From assembly GCA_022447365.1 (NCBI GenBank), contig JAKVBL010000003.1:62001-126000 (forward strand): a stretch of DNA of 64,000 bases, read 5' to 3'. Shown here piece after piece: positions 56,413 through 64,000 of this stretch (positions within the stretch are counted from its first letter, which is position 1; every line of letters begins with the position of its first letter). The notes beneath the pieces were generated by a model. The model was not told where the DNA came from. It made no database searches and was given only the letters and a program-made list of their open reading frames with translations. The DNA comes from Oleiphilaceae bacterium. GTDB taxonomy: Bacteria > Pseudomonadota > Gammaproteobacteria > Pseudomonadales > Oleiphilaceae. The position numbers and the translations under genes are program-made.

Positions 56413-56919
56413 TTGAAGCAATCGGTCAAAGCAAAGCGTATAGCGCGGCATAAACGCAGAGCAGCTAATTCGGGCGGCAAGTTGAATCTTGTTTCTCTGA
56501 TGGATATTTTTACCATTTTGGTTTTCTTCTTGATGATCAATTCTAGTTCTGACATTCAGGTGTTGAATCAGGACGGAAAAATAGATCTTCCTGTATCTTT
56601 GGCTGAAACCTTACCAGAGGAAACACTAGTTATTACTGTCAGTGTGTCGGATATTATCATTGGCGGGCGGACTATCATTTCTAGAGATGACTTCAGTGCA
56701 TTTGCTGGAGATGTGGAACCCTCTGTATCCGAAGAGCTTAAGTATCAATTGAGCCGTTCAGACGGAGTGAATATTCAAGAACCGGCAGTCACTATTATGG
56801 CTGATAAAGACTTGCCTTACGCATTTCTGAAAAAACTGATGGCAACCTGTGTAGATACAGGCTACACAGCGGTGGCCTTAGCTGTTAATCGCAAGGGGGA
56901 CGGAAAACAAGCGGGGTAA
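56413..56919 (+). CDS. ExbD/TolR-family protein
   Basis: 168 residues. The membrane helix carries the conserved Asp (LNLVSLMDIFTILVFFLMINSS). Periplasmic part QVLNQDGKIDLPVSLAETL and PAVTIMADKDLPYAFLKKLMATCV. TTG start with GGAGGG about 11 bases upstream. It pairs with the preceding Asn-type copy; together they could form the periplasmic half of a proton-driven machine whose TolQ/ExbB part is elsewhere. Confidence 0.8.
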   Translation: MKQSVKAKRIARHKRRAANSGGKLNLVSLMDIFTILVFFLMINSSSDIQVLNQDGKIDLPVSLAETLPEETLVITVSVSDIIIGGRTIISRDDFSAFAGDVEPSVSEELKYQLSRSDGVNIQEPAVTIMADKDLPYAFLKKLMATCVDTGYTAVALAVNRKGDGKQAG

Positions 56920-56936
56920 TTTGTTGACTTCAGGCT

Positions 56937-58787
56937 CTAGGGTTCTATGAAAGGGAGCCAATCAGAGCTTGCTGGCGTGGTCGAGAGTGAAACGCTCCAT
57001 TGCTCATCGCTTGGATTAAAGTAATATCCATACACCGGCGCACCTTCTTCAAAGGTTTTGGTTGCCCAGATCATGCCAAAGCGTTCGTTAATGATAGCTG
57101 CATCAATCACTTTAGCTATTTCGTATTCTAATTCTAAAGCGCCTTTTAATTCTCCCTGCCCGGTGCTCTCCATAGCGTCATATTTATAAATGCTCGCACT
57201 TCGCAAAATGCCGCCGGCGGTATTGCTAGAGTGCAGCAGATGCATTTCAGTTGTATCGGTTAGGTAGTTTTTGATCGGTAGCCATGCACTGTCGTGGATT
57301 TCAGGTGAGGCAGTACCACTTGATTGTGTTCGAGCTATCCGTTGGTCTACCATCGAATCTAGCTGGTGGTAATCAAAAATATCTTGATTATCGAACGTCT
57401 GTAACGACTCGGTTTGACCTACGATATTGGTCAAACCGCCACTTCCCGTATTGATAAGAAGAAAAGACACTTTACTTGCGTTGGTCTCAAGTAATAGTGC
57501 ATCAGCATCAGATTTAACTAGCGCTCTCTCCTCAACGTTCGCTAGTGTGCGAATAAGAGTGACAGTTCCATCCGTCGCAATTTGCTTAAGATCATTTCCA
57601 TCTAGCACTAAAATTGTTTCATTGCTTAAGATATTAAGTTTTGAAATGTCTGCGTCGGCCGGATTTGTCCACGTATAAATTGGGTTTGCTAATGCATTAA
57701 TACGAGCACTGTCTTGTATCTTGTCAAACATAATGGACTGGCTAAGTCGTATCAACTTGTCACCATGTAAGATGACAAAATCATCACTGCCGTTTGGGTA
57801 AGGATTTAGAACTTGAAAATCCGCGTTCAGCGATATGTTATTGGTGCTCGTATGCTCCCAAAGTTGGAAGGTGTTTGTGTTGTCTGAATCAATTGGTTGT
57901 TGCAGGTCGTAAGCGAGCGTTGATGGTGATGTTAAAACTGAATCGCTCTCGCTGTAGTTTAAAAGTGCATAGCTATTATTTGATATGTCAGCGATTAAGT
58001 CGCTTTGCAAAAATAGACTTTCAGACACCGTTTCGCGTTTCGCTTCATACAGTGAATATGAGATGTTTTGCAGTTCAAATGCTATTTTTGTCGCGTCCGG
58101 GTCTGAACTATCGGGGTCTGGGACTTCGACTTCTACAGGCTGTTGAACAGTGTATTGATCACTTTCTGTGGGTAAAATGTCAAAGCGAAAATAATTCATT
58201 TGCCCTAGGTCTGAACAGTCGACATCGGCTGTAGACGCTAAAATTTTGAACTCTTGTTTTGGTTCAAACTGATCTTGTAATATTGCGTCACTGTCAAGTA
58301 TATGACTAGCTTCGATCTGACAAAATATTTGATCTCCAATCGCATTTGTGTTGGCGGCAAGATCAAATATTACTTGTTCTCGTCTTGAGGTTAAATCGAG
58401 CATATATAGTTTGCCCGCATTTCCTGGGTCCAAATAGATTATAAATTCTGGAATCGTACCTCGATCGTCTGGGAAATTTTCATTTTCGCGATCAGCAGAT
58501 AAGTCGGTATCTAAGATGGTTAGTTGAGTTTTATTGCTAATTAATCGAGTAAGTAGCGGGACTGTTCTTGGATTAGGGAGCAGAGGATTTGTGACTTCTA
58601 TAACTGTTAAGTCATTCGAGTCAATATTAAAAGCCTCTACTGGTTCCACGTAGTCTGGAGTTATGGTTGTGTCTATGGTGTCTGAGTCACTTATTAGTCC
58701 GGGTTCACCACAGCCAGCTAGGCTGAACGTTATTGCAGCCAGTAATAAAAGTTTATTAAAGGCGAATAAATAATTAGATCGAATCAT
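56937..58787 (-). CDS. large lipoprotein of unknown function (second of a tandem pair)
   Basis: 616 residues with a lipobox LAGC (Cys near 26) and an Asp/Thr-rich linker. The rest is beta-rich, with repeated short strands typical of propeller-like folds (DDFVILHGDKLIRLSQ, KLNILSNETILVLDGNDLKQIATDGTV). The C-terminal segment SIYKYDAMESTGQGELKG ... GYYFNPSDEQ resembles YVAKYDGSQVDGIFNF ... GYFFEPKQ in the neighbouring lipoprotein, so the two may be diverged paralogues. ATGA overlap with the upstream gene. Family not recognised. Confidence 0.7.
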   Translation of the reverse strand: MIRSNYLFAFNKLLLLAAITFSLAGCGEPGLISDSDTIDTTITPDYVEPVEAFNIDSNDLTVIEVTNPLLPNPRTVPLLTRLISNKTQLTILDTDLSADRENENFPDDRGTIPEFIIYLDPGNAGKLYMLDLTSRREQVIFDLAANTNAIGDQIFCQIEASHILDSDAILQDQFEPKQEFKILASTADVDCSDLGQMNYFRFDILPTESDQYTVQQPVEVEVPDPDSSDPDATKIAFELQNISYSLYEAKRETVSESLFLQSDLIADISNNSYALLNYSESDSVLTSPSTLAYDLQQPIDSDNTNTFQLWEHTSTNNISLNADFQVLNPYPNGSDDFVILHGDKLIRLSQSIMFDKIQDSARINALANPIYTWTNPADADISKLNILSNETILVLDGNDLKQIATDGTVTLIRTLANVEERALVKSDADALLLETNASKVSFLLINTGSGGLTNIVGQTESLQTFDNQDIFDYHQLDSMVDQRIARTQSSGTASPEIHDSAWLPIKNYLTDTTEMHLLHSSNTAGGILRSASIYKYDAMESTGQGELKGALELEYEIAKVIDAAIINERFGMIWATKTFEEGAPVYGYYFNPSDEQWSVSLSTTPASSDWLPFIEP

Positions 58788-60661
58788 AAGTTAATGGATG
58801 TCTTATTTTTTTGCTCGGTGACGGTCGCGAAATTTAAAGTGATAGGGTTACCGGTTGTAACGGCTTTGACCAAGCTTAATGTTTGGATTCTATTTTCTTC
58901 CTCATCTTTAGTTTGCTTGGGTTCAAAGAAATAGCCTTCAGTTCCTAAGCGAGTATTAACTTGGAAACCACCAAAATCATTGTTTAGAGAGAAGTTGGCG
59001 CCATAAATCTTATTTGATACGGAGCTTACATCCCCTTTGATCTGACCAAGAATCGCGTCTGTTGTAGAGATGACGCGATCTTCATCATCTTCATCCAGTT
59101 CTTCAAAGTTGAAAATGCCGTCTACTTGACTCCCATCATATTTTGCAACGTATGGGTTAATGAGGTATTCGTCTGCACCGTCGCTGTCAGAAACAAATAT
59201 TAAAATATCTCCAGTGCCTATAGGATTGTTTAAAAAACCGAGTTTTGCGTTTTCAATCTTTCTGACTAAGCGCGAAGCATTTATTTCTGCTGTGGTCCAA
59301 GATTGAGAAGTAACTATTTCTGAGAGTATGTTGCTTGGTGCCAGGGCGTTGATAAGTATGCGAGATTTATTTGTGACAAGATTTATATCTCGTGCGTTAT
59401 TAATTGCTACGATTGGTGAGGTTTGAGTATCTATAGGATAAATATGAAGGGAATGCAGGAATGAAAATTCTTTAGAGATGATTAGATCACCAGAATCTAA
59501 AATAGCGAAATCAAAGTCTTTAAGCCCTATTTCTTTGTCGTAAACTTTTTCATTGCTGCCTGAGGAAAATGAATATCGGTACAAAGAATCATCGGCTTCA
59601 TAAGCAATATAGGAGCCATTTATTGCATGATTGGGCTCCGAACTCTGCTTTAAATTATCGAATGTTGAGCGAGCAAGTGATAAATATGCTTGAATTGCGT
59701 TTTCGCTCGCGACTATGTCGTCAGAGTTCAGTAGAGAATTCAGTGTTGAAACACTTATTTCATGAAGTGTTGTGTAGCTAGTTTGCAAGACTTGGCTATT
59801 GTCATAGTCTTTTTGGTTCCTAAAAATTACTAGTCTGTTGCTGCTAGCACTTATTATGTACGGTGGAGGCGTTTCTTCGGCGATTACTGGTTTATTCTCA
59901 GATTTATATTCAAACGGGAAATCGAACAACGTACGCCCATCCCAAACTCTACCGCTCAATGCTTCTGTTTCAGCGTTGTGTGACACCCATATAGAGCGAC
60001 CTGTTTGCGAGTCCCCACTATCGTCGTTGTAGCGAAAATTTGGATCGAATAAAAATGCTCCGAAGACTTCTGAACTGCTAACACCAAAGCTCTGATTGAC
60101 GATATTGACGCGAGATAAATCAAAATCGATATATTGATATCGATTTGTAGCAAATGAGCAGTTAGCGCCATTCTTGAGCGCTACATATACGGCTGTATCA
60201 TCAATCGTTTTAAGGTAGTAATCACTATTTGAGTCAAATACAGAGAATGCAGGGCGTTTGGCAGCGAATACGCCGCACACGTCATCGATAAATTCTTTAA
60301 GGTCGTATGAACGACGGTTTGCTGTTTTCGAATAATTAAGCAACTTAATCATTTTTCCGTCAACGTAGGCTGCGAATTCGTAGCCAGGAGCATCTTCGTC
60401 AGTATCGAGCACCACGACGGAGTTTGGTTCTGCATTGAATGTGGCTAGTTCGTTGATGCGACCACTTTCGGGATTGAATTGGAATGCTTTACCGACATCT
60501 TGACCTGATTCATTTTCTGTACTGAAAAATACATTGATGCTCTGCACTTCGTCTTCTTCGCTAGCGACGGGTGGAGTTTCACTACACGCACTCAGTGTGA
60601 GAAAGGCAACTAAACAAATGATCAGATGAGTGCTTCGCAGTACGCTAAAACTCATGGGCAC
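58784..60661 (-). CDS. large lipoprotein of unknown function (first of a tandem pair)
   Basis: 625 residues with lipobox LSAC (Cys near 26), followed by an acidic linker. The mature part is beta-rich with Asp/Asn/Ser loops (VVVLDTDEDAPGYEFAAYVDGKMIKLL, IYPIDTQTSPIVAINNARDINLV, GDILIFVSDSDGADEYLI). Start: GTG at 60661 has AAAGGA 5 bases away; ATG at 60655 is the alternative. Its stop overlaps the following lipoprotein gene by 4 bases. Family not recognised. Confidence 0.7.
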   Translation of the reverse strand: MPMSFSVLRSTHLIICLVAFLTLSACSETPPVASEEDEVQSINVFFSTENESGQDVGKAFQFNPESGRINELATFNAEPNSVVVLDTDEDAPGYEFAAYVDGKMIKLLNYSKTANRRSYDLKEFIDDVCGVFAAKRPAFSVFDSNSDYYLKTIDDTAVYVALKNGANCSFATNRYQYIDFDLSRVNIVNQSFGVSSSEVFGAFLFDPNFRYNDDSGDSQTGRSIWVSHNAETEALSGRVWDGRTLFDFPFEYKSENKPVIAEETPPPYIISASSNRLVIFRNQKDYDNSQVLQTSYTTLHEISVSTLNSLLNSDDIVASENAIQAYLSLARSTFDNLKQSSEPNHAINGSYIAYEADDSLYRYSFSSGSNEKVYDKEIGLKDFDFAILDSGDLIISKEFSFLHSLHIYPIDTQTSPIVAINNARDINLVTNKSRILINALAPSNILSEIVTSQSWTTAEINASRLVRKIENAKLGFLNNPIGTGDILIFVSDSDGADEYLINPYVAKYDGSQVDGIFNFEELDEDDEDRVISTTDAILGQIKGDVSSVSNKIYGANFSLNNDFGGFQVNTRLGTEGYFFEPKQTKDEEENRIQTLSLVKAVTTGNPITLNFATVTEQKNKTSINL

Positions 60662-60770
60662 AACATTCCTTTGAGAAAAGTAATTTAACCCAGCTAGTAT
60701 ATAGAGCTAGGATTTTGAAGCGAAATCAAAGGCAAACGATTGGGATAAGGGTCACACAAGTAACGTGGTC

Positions 60771-61598
60771 TTAGCCTAATAGTTGCTTAAGATAATGTTT
60801 GGCATCGCTTTTACCTTGTTCGAAAGTAGAGTGGACCTTCTTTGGTGATGTGTAATCCCAGCTTTCTACCTCTACTTTTTGAAGAGGGCAGAGATATGTG
60901 ATTTTTTCTGTATTCGGTAGGTCTTTATAGGGACGCGACAGTAATACAAGAGTTTTGCTTTGATTCGTATCGACGCCATGAACCGGTACGTTATCCACCA
61001 TCCCACCATCAAGAACGCGTGTATTATTGTGTCGCATAATTGGTGTGAAAGGCGGAGTGCATGAGGAGCTAAGAATAAGGTCGGCGAGCTCGTCAACAGT
61101 TTTTGCCTGATTGGCGACAACAAATCGAGAACGAAACCCTAACTTTCTACCCCATTGGGGATGAACTCTGTGGTGAATCTTTTTTTCAAGCTGGTAGCTT
61201 GCAAGGCCAACTAGAACCGCAGAACGAGGGCCAAGCCAGGCAGGTAGCTCGGCTAAGAGTACTTTGTTTTTCGTGGCGTTTTGAAGTGTAACGAGGCTTG
61301 GCTTATCTAAGGCTTTATGGATGATCTTTCGGTATAACTCTGAGTGCGGATGTATGTTTTTTCCTTGAAGCGCGTGTGACCAATATCTGTTTTTACTATT
61401 TTGTGCTTGTACTTCCATTGTCGCATTGAGTGTTTCGTCAATTCTATTAGCTAGAATGGCACAAGATATCGCTGAGCCGGCACTAACAGAAGCAATCTTT
61501 GTCGGGGCGAGATCGATGTGTTTTGCAAGCTCTTGCCATAGCCCTGCTTGCCAGAAACATCTGTTTCCCCCTCCAGCAAAAACAATATTTTGAAACAT
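60771..61598 (-). CDS. patatin-like phospholipase
   Basis: 275 residues. Oxyanion loop FAGGGNRCFWQAGL, nucleophile region ASVSAGSAIS, and DGGMVDNVPV with the catalytic Asp. The nucleophile elbow reads SVSAG rather than the usual GxSxG (first Gly replaced by Ser), which may alter activity. No signal peptide; it would be a cytoplasmic acyl hydrolase. AGGA 5 bases before the ATG. Confidence 0.85.
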   Translation of the reverse strand: MFQNIVFAGGGNRCFWQAGLWQELAKHIDLAPTKIASVSAGSAISCAILANRIDETLNATMEVQAQNSKNRYWSHALQGKNIHPHSELYRKIIHKALDKPSLVTLQNATKNKVLLAELPAWLGPRSAVLVGLASYQLEKKIHHRVHPQWGRKLGFRSRFVVANQAKTVDELADLILSSSCTPPFTPIMRHNNTRVLDGGMVDNVPVHGVDTNQSKTLVLLSRPYKDLPNTEKITYLCPLQKVEVESWDYTSPKKVHSTFEQGKSDAKHYLKQLLG

Positions 61599-61625
61599 CT
61601 TTGTCCTATTTCAATGAATGTTAAG

Positions 61626-62522
61626 CTAGCGTGCTCGTAGTGTGTTTTTGCCTCTACACAAGGAAAGCCAGTCACTCATGGTGTTGTTGATAAATTTGTC
61701 TTTATGATGAATGAGATAAAGTGATCGAAGAAAGTCGCGTTCGGGGACACTTAATTCAATTAGTGTGCCCCGATTAAAGGCGTCTTGCAACGTGATGCGC
61801 GAAAGGCAGCCCAAGCCTATATTGCATTCAACGGCCCGTTTAATGGCTTCGGTATGCTCCAGTTCCATGGATATCTTTAGTGAGCTTAGTAAACCATGCA
61901 TGGCATGATCGAAGGCCTGGCGAGTTCCTGATCCGCTTTCTCTCAGTACCCAGTTTGAATTCAATAGTTCATCATCATTTAGAGATTTACGTTTTGCTAA
62001 AGGGTGTGAAGGCGAACAAAACACAACCAGTTCGTCAGTCAACCAAGTTTCTACGATCAAACTATTGTTGTTGATTTCACCTTCGATAAGTCCGATGTCC
62101 AATTCATAATTTAGAACACGATCCGCGATTTCGGTTGTATTCGCGACATTGAGAGTAACGCTTGCATCAGGATGTGATTGTTTAAATTCGGAGATCATAT
62201 TCACTGCTAGATAATTGCCGATGGTTAGCGTTGCTCCAATATTCAGTGAAACATCACTTACATGCTGGGCGAATGATGACTCTAGAATTTGAGCACGTTC
62301 TAGTAAGTTATTTGTTTCTTGTTGGAGAGCTTTACCCAAAGCATTTAGTTGTAAGGATTTTCCAATTCGATCAAATAGTTTTACGTCGAACTGGTGCTCC
62401 AGGTTTTTTAACGATTCACTGACGGCAGACTGAGACATCGCTAAATGTTCTGAAGCTACGCTGACATTTTCATAGTGTGCTATCGCGACAAATACTTCGA
62501 GTTGTTTCAATGTAAAACGCAT
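61626..62522 (-). CDS. finR: LysR-family regulator, FinR-like
   Basis: 298 residues. N-terminal winged helix (FTLKQLEVFVAIAHYENVSVASEHLAMSQSAVSESLKNLEHQF) and a LysR substrate domain (LNIGATLTIGNYLAVNMISEF, DIGLIEGE, LRESGSGTR). It is transcribed divergently from fpr, the arrangement of finR-fprA in Pseudomonas, where FinR activates fpr under oxidative stress; the symbol rests on this context. Confidence 0.85.
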   Translation of the reverse strand: MRFTLKQLEVFVAIAHYENVSVASEHLAMSQSAVSESLKNLEHQFDVKLFDRIGKSLQLNALGKALQQETNNLLERAQILESSFAQHVSDVSLNIGATLTIGNYLAVNMISEFKQSHPDASVTLNVANTTEIADRVLNYELDIGLIEGEINNNSLIVETWLTDELVVFCSPSHPLAKRKSLNDDELLNSNWVLRESGSGTRQAFDHAMHGLLSSLKISMELEHTEAIKRAVECNIGLGCLSRITLQDAFNRGTLIELSVPERDFLRSLYLIHHKDKFINNTMSDWLSLCRGKNTLRAR

Positions 62523-62550
62523 ATCGCTAAATCCGAATAAACTTATTTAT

Positions 62551-62570
62551 ATATCCTGTTTTACAGATAT
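62551..62570. promoter_or_regulatory. candidate FinR operator
   Basis: ATAT-C-CTGT-TTT-ACAG-ATAT: an almost perfect 20-base palindrome containing T-N11-A, in the 100-base gap between the divergent regulator and fpr starts. AATAA-AC-TTATT at 62536-62547 is a second, smaller dyad beside it. Confidence 0.5.
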
Positions 62571-62622
62571 GTTAGTGGCTTTTAAACTTCTCATCAAGAT
62601 TTACGAAAGTGCGGAGAATATT

Positions 62623-63393
62623 ATGGGTTTCATGACCGAAAAAGTTACAAGTGTTAAACATTGGAACGATACCTTGTTTAGTTTTAAAACGAGTCGTGAT
62701 CCGTCGTTTCGTTTTAAAAATGGGCATTTCATAATGATTGGCTTGCCACATGAGGGGAAGCCTCTAATGCGCGCTTATAGTATTGCGAGTGCGAACTATG
62801 AAGAAGAGCTCGAGTTTTTCAGTATTAAAGTTCCTGATGGGCCTCTTACATCTAAGCTTCAAAAAATCAAAGAAGGAGATGAGATTCTTCTTAGCAGAAA
62901 ACCAACTGGTACTTTGATTCTCGATAATCTCTTGCCCGGGAAAAACCTATATTTGATTAGCACAGGTACTGGGTTAGCTCCGTTTATGAGCATCATCCGT
63001 GACCCTGAAACCTACGCTGCGTATGATAATGTGATTCTAACGCATGGTACGCGGTTTGTTTCTGAATTGGCTTATCAAGATGAAATTCTCAACGACTTGC
63101 CAAACAACGAGTACTTTGGCGACGAGGTCAAAGAGAAACTAATCTATTACCCAACAGTTACTCGCGATGAATTCAAAACTCAAGGAAGAATTACCGATGC
63201 GATGCGTAACGGAAAATTAGCCTCAGATATCGGTTTGCCACCCTTAGATCTTGAAAATGATCGTTTCATGATTTGTGGTAGCCCAAGCATGTTAAAAGAG
63301 ACATGTGAAATCCTTGATGAGATGGGGTTTGAGGAAGCTAAGCAGGGTAATTTAGGACACTACGTTATTGAACGAGCGTTTGTAGAGAGTTAG
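62623..63393 (+). CDS. fpr: ferredoxin-NADP reductase
   Basis: 256 residues. FAD motif PLMRAYSIASANYEEELEFFSIKVPDGPLTSKLQ, NADP part STGTGLAPFMSIIRDPETY and THGTRFVSELAY, then RFMICGSPSMLKET and the C-terminal YVIERAFVES. Very close to Pseudomonas FprA. Supplies or removes electrons from ferredoxin and flavodoxin and is part of the oxidative-stress response. GGAG 6 bases before the ATG at 62623; the longer frame to 62569 is unlikely. Strong terminator follows. Confidence 0.96.
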   Translation: MGFMTEKVTSVKHWNDTLFSFKTSRDPSFRFKNGHFIMIGLPHEGKPLMRAYSIASANYEEELEFFSIKVPDGPLTSKLQKIKEGDEILLSRKPTGTLILDNLLPGKNLYLISTGTGLAPFMSIIRDPETYAAYDNVILTHGTRFVSELAYQDEILNDLPNNEYFGDEVKEKLIYYPTVTRDEFKTQGRITDAMRNGKLASDIGLPPLDLENDRFMICGSPSMLKETCEILDEMGFEEAKQGNLGHYVIERAFVES

Positions 63394-63401
63394 TTTTCAC
63401 T

Positions 63402-63438
63402 AAACAAAAAAGGCGTGCTCAGCACGCCTTTTTTGTTT
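63402..63438. terminator. bidirectional intrinsic terminator after fpr
   Basis: AAACAAAAAAGGCGTGCT and AGCACGCCTTTTTTGTTT, 18-base arms (one base between), with A- and T-runs on each side. Serves fpr and the convergent PilZ gene. Confidence 0.9.
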
Positions 63439-63445
63439 GAACTCA

Positions 63446-63766
63446 TTAGTTGAATTCAACAATTTCGGCTCCAACTACGTATCCCTCTGGTCCGTTTGGA
63501 GCGCATCGAATGACGCGCAAAGTCGCTGTTAGATCTGCTGTTTGTTCGGTGCCAGATTTGATCGTGGTGCGAAAAATAGCATCTTTATCAAGTGGTTCTT
63601 TCAGCCTAAACATCAGACCAGCTCCACTTAAGTTTAAGCACATAGCTGGGTATGTTTTGTCTGAGTCGAGCATGTGAATCTCAATGTCAGTGTTTAATGC
63701 CATTCTCCGAAAATTGCGTTTTTCAGAATAATTGCGTTGTACATTGGTCATAGCGACATGTGCCAT
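63446..63766 (-). CDS. PilZ domain protein
   Basis: 106 residues. Cyclic-di-GMP binding motifs: KRNFRRM (RxxxR) and LNLSGAGLMF ([D/N]xSxxG), in the expected order. A single-domain c-di-GMP receptor. The ATG at 63766 has AGGA about 10 bases upstream; the Met at 63751 is an alternative. Confidence 0.88.
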   Translation of the reverse strand: MAHVAMTNVQRNYSEKRNFRRMALNTDIEIHMLDSDKTYPAMCLNLSGAGLMFRLKEPLDKDAIFRTTIKSGTEQTADLTATLRVIRCAPNGPEGYVVGAEIVEFN

Positions 63767-63858
63767 AGCGACTTGATCCTGTTATTTTCTTTTATATCTA
63801 GCAGATAGATAAAGAATAATCCAAGAATCGGATAAGTTTTGATCAAGAGGGAGGCGTG

Positions 63859-63888
63859 ACGGTGAGACTGTCTACTAGGTCTCACCGT
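63859..63888. repeat. inverted repeat between the PilZ gene and the last gene
   Basis: ACGGTGAGAC and GTCTCACCGT, perfect 10-base arms with a 10-base loop, 40 bases after the minus-strand stop at 63928. No T-run. Could end the upstream minus-strand transcript. Confidence 0.45.
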
Positions 63889-63927
63889 GCTACGAAGTTT
63901 TACAAATGAAGGGGAATGTTGAGTTGC

Positions 63928-64000
63928 TTAAGCCCAGCTATCGTTCTTTTTGCTTGGTTTAAGTAGCGGAACGATGAGCGCAAGAATGACACCGAGTAGA
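63928..64000 (-). CDS. C-terminal end of a membrane protein (cut by the window edge)
   Basis: The frame reads LLGVILALIVPLLKPSKKNDSWA and stops at 63928-63930 (minus strand). One hydrophobic helix followed by a short basic tail, as at the end of an integral membrane protein. Too little remains to name a family. Confidence 0.5.
   Translation of the reverse strand, partial: LLGVILALIVPLLKPSKKNDSWA

Overview
The window reads as a chromosomal segment of a moderately AT-rich marine gammaproteobacterium of the Oceanospirillales/Pseudomonadales type. This is inferred from gene content and order, not from a marker gene. The supporting signs are a MexF-type RND pump, a LysR-fpr divergent pair like finR-fprA of Pseudomonas, the order uup / fadB-fadA / topA, the block dnaX-ybaB-recR, and rnd-ycgL-ycgN. 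There is no phage, integron, CRISPR array or complete insertion sequence. Most of the window is ordinary housekeeping and envelope sequence.

Layout. 1-5.2 kb: the end of an RND efflux permease, a REP-like palindrome, a short-chain dehydrogenase, DUF2804 and DUF599 proteins and a small exported protein. 5.3-10 kb: FieF-like cation exporter, Cds1-like PLP enzyme, rmuC with a lipoprotein gene, and a small unknown gene. 10-16.7 kb: mostly membrane genes (nucleoside deoxyribosyltransferase, COG3235, CPBP protease, DUF2165), Bax-like glucosaminidase, polysaccharide deacetylase, CNNM/CorC transporter. 17-25.6 kb: a broken porin gene, a thioredoxin-like protein, a long acyl-CoA dehydrogenase, a PEBP protein, a tiny His-rich exported protein, an alpha/beta hydrolase lipoprotein, an exported GDPD and a broken MarR-type regulator. 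25.6-31 kb: dnaX-ybaB-recR-rnd-ycgL-ycgN-(membrane protein)-DUF1653, tightly packed and all on the plus strand. 31.2-33.6 kb: a von Willebrand A protein gene whose 3' part is interrupted by an inverted block between opposed hexanucleotide repeats. 33.8 kb: tRNA-Gly(GCC). 34-46.5 kb: MOSC protein, uup, fadBA, topA and an M14-type peptidase. 46.5-52.8 kb, minus strand: a dehydrogenase, a DUF1499 lipoprotein, and a three-gene signalling operon (OmpR-type regulator, LysM/FecR protein, CHASE2 histidine kinase). 53-64 kb: bolA, yciO, small unknown genes, two ExbD/TolR genes without an ExbB, two large tandem lipoproteins, a patatin, finR-fpr, a PilZ protein and the end of a membrane protein.

The most notable observations are these. 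(1) The VWA gene 3' end has (CCTGAA)9 facing (TTCAGG)13 around a 118-bp block that encodes acidic protein only on the minus strand, which is the signature of an inversion or of an assembly error at inverted repeats. (2) dnaX has an A9 slippery run, and a -1 shift there meets a stop after two codons, just before the presumed tau-specific domain. (3) Two genes are broken by in-frame stops: a porin that also has a +1 frameshift removing its C-terminal Phe signature, and a MarR-like regulator with two amber codons. (4) The CHASE2/FecR-LysM/response-regulator operon, and the ExbD pair, one member of which has Asn where the proton-carrying Asp is expected.

All family assignments come from reading motifs in the translations. 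No database search was run.
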